64,000 nt of DNA from Algiphilus sp965216485 (GTDB lineage: Bacteria; Pseudomonadota; Gammaproteobacteria; Nevskiales; Nevskiaceae), in the NCBI RefSeq assembly GCF_965216485.1, contig NZ_OZ244162.1, forward strand, positions 1,736,001 through 1,800,000, in the 5' to 3' direction. This document shows, one piece after another, positions 59,229-64,000 of the stretch. Below the pieces are notes generated by a model. The model was not told where the DNA came from and searched no databases. It saw nothing but the letters and a program-made list of their open reading frames with translations. Positions within the stretch are counted from its first letter, which is position 1. Each line of letters opens with the position of its first letter. Both the position numbers and the translations under genes were made by a program.

Positions 59229-60404
59229 CTATTCCTCTGGCTCGAAGCGCTGTCCGTCGAAGAAGCGATCACTACCCATTGTTAAGGGACCGTTCTCGGT
59301 CGGCACCTGCCACAGGGTCGCATGCAGGCCTTCCGGCTTCACATCCACTGTGGGTGCGGGCTCGCCGACGATGCGCGCCGCCGCGCGATAGATGTCGGTG
59401 CGATAGACCGATTCGGCAATCGCCTTGCGATCCGCCTCGGGATCGAGGTGGTGCCATCGCTGCATCTGCTGCAGATACCACTGGGCGTGCGAGCGCCAGG
59501 GGAAGTTGGCGGCCCCGGCGTGAAAGACGAGGCCCGGGTCGCTGTCCGGCCGGGATAAACCGGGTGTCAGCGAGTGCCGGAGAATGTCGGCTTCGGCCTC
59601 CAGGTAGCCGCTGGCCGAGAGCAAACGCGCAGCGGTATCGCGGTTCTCGGGCAGATCGAGCCAGCGTGCTGCCTCGATCAGAGCGGCGATGAGCGACAAA
59701 TGGGTATCGGGATGCGTATCGGCCCAATGCTCGGTGACACCCAGAACCTTTTCCGGGCTGTTGTTCCAGATCTGATGCTTGCTGACCAGAATGCGTCCCG
59801 TGTCATTGCGCTCCGCCTGCGTGCTCCATGGGGCGCCGACGCAAAAGCCATCGATGCGGCCCTCGCGCATATGCGCCACCATCTGCGCCGGCGGGATCGC
59901 GACCAGTTCCAGATCTTGATCGGGGTCGATGCCGCATCCTGCCAGCCAGTAGCGCAATTCATAGTGGTGCGGCGAATACGGGTAGACGTGCGCAAAGACG
60001 TGGGGTGGGGCGCCAACGGATCGGTCGGCATCCAGCACACGCTTGAGCGCGGCACCGGCCTGCAGCGGGTCCGGATCCTGCACGTTCATGCGCTCGTAGA
60101 GCGAGCGCGACACGGTAATGGCATTGCCGTTGAGATTGAGCGACATGGCGGTAATCATGGACACGCCGATGCCGTCCAGGCCGCAGCTCGCCGCAAGTGG
60201 CATGGGCGCGAGCATCTGGGCGGCATCGATGATGCCCGCAGCCAGCTTGTCTCGCACGCTGGCCCATGACGATTCCACACTGATCTCGACGTCGATGCCG
60301 CGTCGATAGAAAAAGCCGAGATCGCGCGCGACGACAATGGGCACTGCGTCGGTCAATGGCAGGATGCCAATGCGTACGGTGCTGGCCTCAGGGTTCAGTG
60401 GCAT
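59229..60404 (-). CDS. nasS: Nitrate sensor NasS (NrtA-like, cytosolic)
   Basis: A 391-residue protein of the NrtA/CmpA ligand-binding family but without any signal peptide: it starts directly with VRIGILPLTDAVPIVVARD. AAQMLAPMPLAASCGLDG, GNAITVSRSLYERM, HHYELRYWLAGCGIDPDQD, GRIDGFCVGAPWSTQA and NFPWRSHAQWYLQQMQRW match NasS/NrtA. NasS binds nitrate or nitrite and, in their absence, sequesters NasT. It lies nine bases downstream of nasT. Expected to act in the cytosol. Confidence 0.9.
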   Translation of the reverse strand: MPLNPEASTVRIGILPLTDAVPIVVARDLGFFYRRGIDVEISVESSWASVRDKLAAGIIDAAQMLAPMPLAASCGLDGIGVSMITAMSLNLNGNAITVSRSLYERMNVQDPDPLQAGAALKRVLDADRSVGAPPHVFAHVYPYSPHHYELRYWLAGCGIDPDQDLELVAIPPAQMVAHMREGRIDGFCVGAPWSTQAERNDTGRILVSKHQIWNNSPEKVLGVTEHWADTHPDTHLSLIAALIEAARWLDLPENRDTAARLLSASGYLEAEADILRHSLTPGLSRPDSDPGLVFHAGAANFPWRSHAQWYLQQMQRWHHLDPEADRKAIAESVYRTDIYRAAARIVGEPAPTVDVKPEGLHATLWQVPTENGPLTMGSDRFFDGQRFEPEE

Positions 60405-60413
60405 CGTGTGTCC

Positions 60414-60983
60414 TTAGAGCAATTCTGCGGCGGAGATGATGGCGCGCGCGGCGTCGCCCATCTTCAGATTGCGTGTCATCGCCAGCTTGCGGAGTTGGGC
60501 GTAGGCCGTTTCCTCGTCGAGGCCCCGTCGTTTCATGAGCAGGCCCTTGGCCTTCTCCACATCGCGTCGATCGGCCAGCTTGTGCTTCGCATCTTCCAGT
60601 TCGCGCTTGAGTGCCTCGGACTCTTCGAAGCGCGCGATCGCGACGTCAATAATGGGTTTGAGGCGCTCCGGGCTCATTCCGTCGACGACGTAGGACGTTA
60701 CGCCAGCACGGACAGCCTGGCGGATGGTGGCGGGCTCACAGTTTTCGGCGAACAGCACAATCGGCCGCGGCAGATTGCGGTGCACCTGGCGCAGCGACTC
60801 CAGCGTATCCCGACTGGGCGCGTCGACATCGATCAGGATCACATCCGGCTGTCGCCGCTGGACCGCAGTAAGCAGGTCGGCATCGGTGGGCGCCATTGCG
60901 ACGATCTCGTGGCCGAGGGCGCGCAATGAGGCTTCGATCGAAGCACAGCGATCGGGATCATCGTCCACCAGCATGATTCGCAT
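60414..60983 (-). CDS. nasT: ANTAR-domain antiterminator NasT
   Basis: A 189-residue response-regulator-like protein. Receiver-type domain MRIMLVDDDPDRCASIEASL with VILIDVDAPSRDTLESL, a coiled linker (EESEALKRELEDAKHKLADR), and the ANTAR RNA-binding domain RDVEKAKGLLMKRRGLDEET followed by AYAQLRKLAMTRNLKMGDAA. NasT released from NasS binds two-hairpin leaders and prevents termination. Four such leaders lie within 14 kb. Its own promoter appears to be sigma-54 (61203-61218), with a leader of about 200 bases. Confidence 0.93.
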   Translation of the reverse strand: MRIMLVDDDPDRCASIEASLRALGHEIVAMAPTDADLLTAVQRRQPDVILIDVDAPSRDTLESLRQVHRNLPRPIVLFAENCEPATIRQAVRAGVTSYVVDGMSPERLKPIIDVAIARFEESEALKRELEDAKHKLADRRDVEKAKGLLMKRRGLDEETAYAQLRKLAMTRNLKMGDAARAIISAAELL

Positions 60984-61202
60984 AGAGCCCCTTAAGCCTC
61001 CGCATTGCCGCGGTGAAAGTCCTTCCTTCCGGCAGCGTCGAAAAGCGCCGCGCTTTGTTCCACTTCGGACCGCTGGGTGCGGCGGCTAGCAGACGACTGT
61101 CTGCCTCCGCATCTCTCGTCAACTCGCAGGTGCGTGGCGCACTGTCGAGGCATGCACTGGACGCCGACGCCGCCGAAGGTCTGCAGTCACGCGACGGAAA
61201 CA

Positions 61203-61218
61203 AGCAATTTGCGTGCCA
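61203..61218 (-). promoter_or_regulatory. Sigma-54 promoter of nasTS
   Basis: TGGCACGCAAATTGCT on the minus strand, a near-perfect -24/-12 element. Start near 61191, 208 bases before nasT. The leader has a GCAGAC/GTCTGC hairpin and a short AAAGCG/CGCTTT stem with four T, but no ANTAR pair. Confidence 0.82.
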
Positions 61219-61260
61219 TGGCGCGCTCGATCGAATGCTACAGCGACCTGTGTCCGCGGC

Positions 61261-61277
61261 TGCACCAGTCCTGTGCG
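61261..61277. promoter_or_regulatory. Candidate NtrC site between nasT and nirB
   Basis: TGCACCAGTCCTGTGCG keeps TGCACCA and GTGC of the NtrC dyad. It lies 43 and 80 bases from the two sigma-54 elements. The 607-base gap 60984-61590 otherwise holds only the two leaders. Confidence 0.45.
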
Positions 61278-61356
61278 GGAAGGGGGTGCGGCGCCCCGGT
61301 ATTGGGCGGGGCGGCTGTGCTCTCCCGCGCAAACGTCGTCATCGCGGTGGCGGAGG

Positions 61357-61372
61357 TTGGCATGGTTCCTGC
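61357..61372 (+). promoter_or_regulatory. Sigma-54 promoter of nirB
   Basis: TGGCATGGTTCCTGCT, GG and GC ten bases apart; the weakest match of the six (CTGC for TTGC). Start expected near 61383. Confidence 0.7.
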
Positions 61373-61417
61373 TTCGCTACAGGTGGGTAACGGCGTACGC
61401 GTCGACACAAGAGATAG

Positions 61418-61456
61418 AGCCCGGCTAAGAGAGCAGGGCTTCGGACAATGGCGTCC
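61418..61456 (+). promoter_or_regulatory. ANTAR-type two-hairpin element of the nirB leader
   Basis: P1 (61418-61440) pairs AGCCC with GGGCT around an inner GCT[AAGAG]AGC; its loop is five bases and off-consensus. P2 (61443-61456) is GGAC[AATGGC]GTCC with A1 and G4. The 3' arm of P2 is also the 5' arm of the terminator, so the two structures exclude each other as in known NasT/NasR targets. Confidence 0.7.
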
Positions 61457-61494
61457 ACGAGAGCAAGCATTGCTCCGTGGGCGCTTTTTTTTTT
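61451..61494 (+). terminator. Attenuator terminator of the nirB leader
   Basis: GCGTCCACG pairs with CGTGGGCGC, continued by GAGCAA/TTGCTC and a 3-base loop, followed by ten T. It lies about 95 bases before nirB and overlaps P2 of the ANTAR element. Confidence 0.9.
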
Positions 61495-61590
61495 GCCCGT
61501 ATCTCCGATGTCAGGCGCGAGAGCGCCCGGATACGACACACCTTCCTCCCCTCCGCGGCGGTGGAAGCAAGGCACAAGGAGTCAACGAAT

Positions 61591-64000
61591 ATGCTCGGAC
61601 GCGTCATCGTGGTGGGCAATGGAATGGTCGGTCAGCGCTTTGTCGAACGGCTGACTGATGCGCTGCCGGAGGGCAGTTCCATCGTGGTCATCGGAGAGGA
61701 AGCCCGGCCAGCCTATGACCGGGTCCAACTGTCCAGTTACTTCAGCGGCACAACCGCCGACGAGCTGTCGCTGGTCGCCCCGGATTTCTACGACAGTGGC
61801 GTAGCCCAGCTGCACTTGAATACGCGCGTCACGGCCATTGATCGCCAAGGCCACACCGTCACGACCTCGGCAGGAGAAACGCTGGCTTACGACAAGCTCG
61901 TCATCGCCACCGGTTCATACCCCTTCGTGCCGCCGATCACCGGTGCCGACAAGGACGGTTGCTTCGTATATCGCACGATTGAGGATCTTGACGCGATCAA
62001 GGCGGCCGGCCACAAGTCGCGCGTCGGCACGGTGGTGGGTGGTGGCCTGCTGGGTCTGGAAGCGGCCAAGGCGCTCGTGGACATGGGGCTGGAAACCCAT
62101 GTCGTTGAGTTCGCACCACGCCTCATGGCGGTGCAGGTGGATGATGCCGGTGGTGCCTTGCTCCGGCGCCGGATCGAGGCGCTGGGGGTCACCGTCCATA
62201 CCAGCACGAACACGAAGGAGATTGTCGATGGCGACACGCGGCGCCTGCGCATGTGCTTCGCCGATGAGGGATCACTGGAAACGGACATGGTGGTGTTCTC
62301 CGCTGGCATTCGCCCGCGCGACGATCTCGCTCGCGATGCCGGCCTTGAAATGGGGGCCCGCGGTGGCGTGTGCATCGACGACCATTGTCTGACCTCGGAC
62401 CCGGACATCTACGCGATCGGCGAATGCGCCCTGCACAAGGAGCGCATCTATGGCCTGGTGGCACCGGGCTATGACATGGCGAAGGTGGCCGCAGCCCACT
62501 TGCTCGGAAGTACCGATGCCCGCTTCGAGGGCGCCGACATGAGCGCCAAGCTCAAGCTCATGGGCGTGGATGTCGCCTCGGTGGGGGATGCCCATGGGCG
62601 GAGCGACGGTGCCCGTACGATGTCCTTCATCGACGAGCGCGCTGGCGTCTACAAGAAGATCGTGACCGACGCCGAAGGCAAGCGCCTGATCGGTGGCGTG
62701 CTTGTGGGTGATGCATCGGAATACATGGACTGGCTCACGATGGTGCAGTCCGCCCTTCCGTTGCCCGATCGCCCCGAACACCTGCTGGTTGGTGCCGGCG
62801 ATGACGCCGCCCAGGCGACCGCCGGCGTGGATTCCCTGCCGGACAGCGCCCAGGTCTGTTCGTGCAATGACGTCACCAAGGGTGGATTATGCGCGGCCGT
62901 TGCTGCAGGCAATCAGACCCTGGCCGCGCTGAAGTCATCGACCAAGGCGAGCACGTCCTGCGGCGGTTGCCTGCCCCTGGTCACGAAGATCCTCAATGCC
63001 GAGCTCGAGAAGCAGGGCATCGCGGTCAACAACCATCTGTGCGAGCACTTCCCGTACACGCGTCAGGAGTTGTTCCATCTGCTGCGCGTCGAGGGTATCA
63101 CCAGCTTCGATGCGCTCCTCGATCGTTTTGGGCGGGGACGCGGCTGCGATATCTGCAAGCCGGCGGTGGCCAGCATGCTGGCCACGCACTGGAACGACTT
63201 CATCCTCAAGCCGGAGCACGCCGGTCTGCAGGATTCCAACGATTACTTCCTGGCCAATATTCAGCGCAATGGCACCTATTCGGTGGTGCCGCGCGTGCCT
63301 GGCGGAGAGATCACACCGGATCAGCTGATGACCCTCGGCGAGGTGGCCAAGAAATATGGTCTCTACACCAAAATCACGGGCGGCCAACGCGTCGATCTCT
63401 TCGGCGCCGAAGTGCATCAGCTGCCGCTCATCTGGGAGGCATTGATTGCGGCGGGCTTCGAGTCGGGACACGCCTATGGCAAAGCGGTGCGCACGGTGAA
63501 GTCCTGTGTGGGTTCGACCTGGTGCCGTTATGGCGTGCAGGATTCAGTCACGATGGCGATCGACATGGAGAATCGCTACAAGGGGCTGCGCGCACCGCAC
63601 AAGATCAAGTTTGGCGTATCGGGCTGTACGCGCGAATGCGCCGAGGCGCAGAGCAAGGACATCGGGGTGATCGCAACCGAGCAGGGATGGAACCTCTATG
63701 TCTGCGGCAACGGGGGCATGAAGCCGCGGCACGCCGAATTGTTCGCTGCCGACCTGGATACCGAGACCCTCTTCCGCTACACGGATCGCCTGTTGATGTT
63801 CTACGCGCAGACGGCGGAGCGGCTGCAGCGCACCGCCACCTGGCGCGACGGTCTCGAGGGCGGTCTGGATTACCTGAAGGACGTGATCATCAACGATTCA
63901 CTGGGCATCGCCGAGCAGCTCGAGGAGCGCATGGCGCATGTTCGCGAGACCTACGCCTGCGAGTGGAAGCGCGCGATCGAAGATCCGGCCACTCGCGCGC
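61591..64000 (+). CDS. nirB: Assimilatory nitrite reductase [NAD(P)H] large subunit, 3' end outside window
   Basis: 803 codons are visible and the frame is open at the window end; the usual length is about 850. Reduces nitrite to ammonia in the cytosol. FAD domain RVIVVGNGMVGQRFVERL with VIATGSYPFVPP, NAD domain GGGLLGLEAAKALVDMGLE, and a BFD-like [2Fe-2S] domain (CSCNDVTKGGLC, SCGGCLP). The sirohaem/[4Fe-4S] domain follows, with CVGSTWC and SGCTRECAEAQSKDIGV, then CGNGGMKPRH. ATG at 61591 has AAGGAG nine bases upstream. Its leader carries the NasT target and terminator. Confidence 0.96.
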   Translation, partial: MLGRVIVVGNGMVGQRFVERLTDALPEGSSIVVIGEEARPAYDRVQLSSYFSGTTADELSLVAPDFYDSGVAQLHLNTRVTAIDRQGHTVTTSAGETLAYDKLVIATGSYPFVPPITGADKDGCFVYRTIEDLDAIKAAGHKSRVGTVVGGGLLGLEAAKALVDMGLETHVVEFAPRLMAVQVDDAGGALLRRRIEALGVTVHTSTNTKEIVDGDTRRLRMCFADEGSLETDMVVFSAGIRPRDDLARDAGLEMGARGGVCIDDHCLTSDPDIYAIGECALHKERIYGLVAPGYDMAKVAAAHLLGSTDARFEGADMSAKLKLMGVDVASVGDAHGRSDGARTMSFIDERAGVYKKIVTDAEGKRLIGGVLVGDASEYMDWLTMVQSALPLPDRPEHLLVGAGDDAAQATAGVDSLPDSAQVCSCNDVTKGGLCAAVAAGNQTLAALKSSTKASTSCGGCLPLVTKILNAELEKQGIAVNNHLCEHFPYTRQELFHLLRVEGITSFDALLDRFGRGRGCDICKPAVASMLATHWNDFILKPEHAGLQDSNDYFLANIQRNGTYSVVPRVPGGEITPDQLMTLGEVAKKYGLYTKITGGQRVDLFGAEVHQLPLIWEALIAAGFESGHAYGKAVRTVKSCVGSTWCRYGVQDSVTMAIDMENRYKGLRAPHKIKFGVSGCTRECAEAQSKDIGVIATEQGWNLYVCGNGGMKPRHAELFAADLDTETLFRYTDRLLMFYAQTAERLQRTATWRDGLEGGLDYLKDVIINDSLGIAEQLEERMAHVRETYACEWKRAIEDPATRA

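Noticed and set aside
60984..61191. ANTAR element in the nasT leader
   Set aside because: The GCAGAC/GTCTGC hairpin has a four-base loop and lacks a second hexaloop stem.

Overview
This is a 64 kb stretch of a GC-rich gammaproteobacterial chromosome. The evidence is the fmdB-aspS pairing, the glyA-nrdR-ribDE-ribB-ribH-nusB-thiL-pgpA cluster, NasST-controlled nirB, sigma-54 promoters and GC-rich palindromic intergenic repeats of the kind common in Xanthomonadales-like genomes. I cannot assign a genus. Both ends are cut: the window starts inside a glycosyltransferase gene and ends inside nirB.

Layout. (1) 1-9.1 kb: end of a surface-polysaccharide locus: a GT4 glycosyltransferase, an FkbM methyltransferase, and a GDP-mannose/GDP-fucose set (gmd, fcl, gmm on the plus strand; a wcaI-like transferase, manC and manB on the minus strand). 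(2) 9.4-11.9 kb: three consecutive toxin-antitoxin-type modules, the third bracketed by a 47-bp direct repeat. (3) 12-24.3 kb: housekeeping genes and tRNAs (tRNA-Leu, queA, a YheT-like hydrolase, tRNA-Ala, tRNA-Glu, a monomeric aconitase, dinB), a UDP-sugar pair (ugd and a UDP-glucuronate epimerase-like gene), a phosphoesterase, and a glycosyltransferase/radical SAM pair. (4) 24.5-37.4 kb: fmdB-like gene, aspS, an Ig-like lipoprotein, nadA, glyA, nrdR, the riboflavin genes, nusB, thiL, pgpA. (5) 37.5-44.4 kb: an AtuA-type protein, ETF-ubiquinone oxidoreductase, etfBA, an SDR and a lone pilin-like gene.

(6) 44.5-64 kb is the unusual part. Six transcription units, arranged as three divergent pairs, each carry a sigma-54 promoter (TGGCAY, 5 nt, YTGCT), and each pair has an NtrC-like site between its promoters. 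Four of the six leaders also carry tandem hairpins with six-base loops (one hairpin is imperfect) in the style of ANTAR antiterminator targets. In three of these an intrinsic terminator follows; in the fourth the terminator-like hairpin is weak. The ANTAR regulator NasT and the nitrate sensor NasS are encoded at 59.2-61.0 kb and nirB at 61.6 kb, so nirB is an expected target. The other targets are not ordinary nitrate-assimilation genes: a DUF3034-like outer-membrane protein with an exported truncated globin, a flavinylation-site FMN-binding protein and a PepSY-type membrane protein; an OmpA-cupredoxin fusion plus a second cupredoxin; and a five-gene operon of exported TPR proteins and lipoproteins. 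An RND exporter has the sigma-54 promoter but no clear hairpin element.

Inference: NtrC/sigma-54 and NasST together appear to control an envelope redox and assembly system whose chemistry is unknown, possibly handling nitric oxide or another nitrogen oxide in the periplasm. Tandem arrays of GC-rich palindromes fill three large intergenic gaps (14.9, 18.7 and 31.5 kb). All calls were made by reading the sequence; no database search was run.
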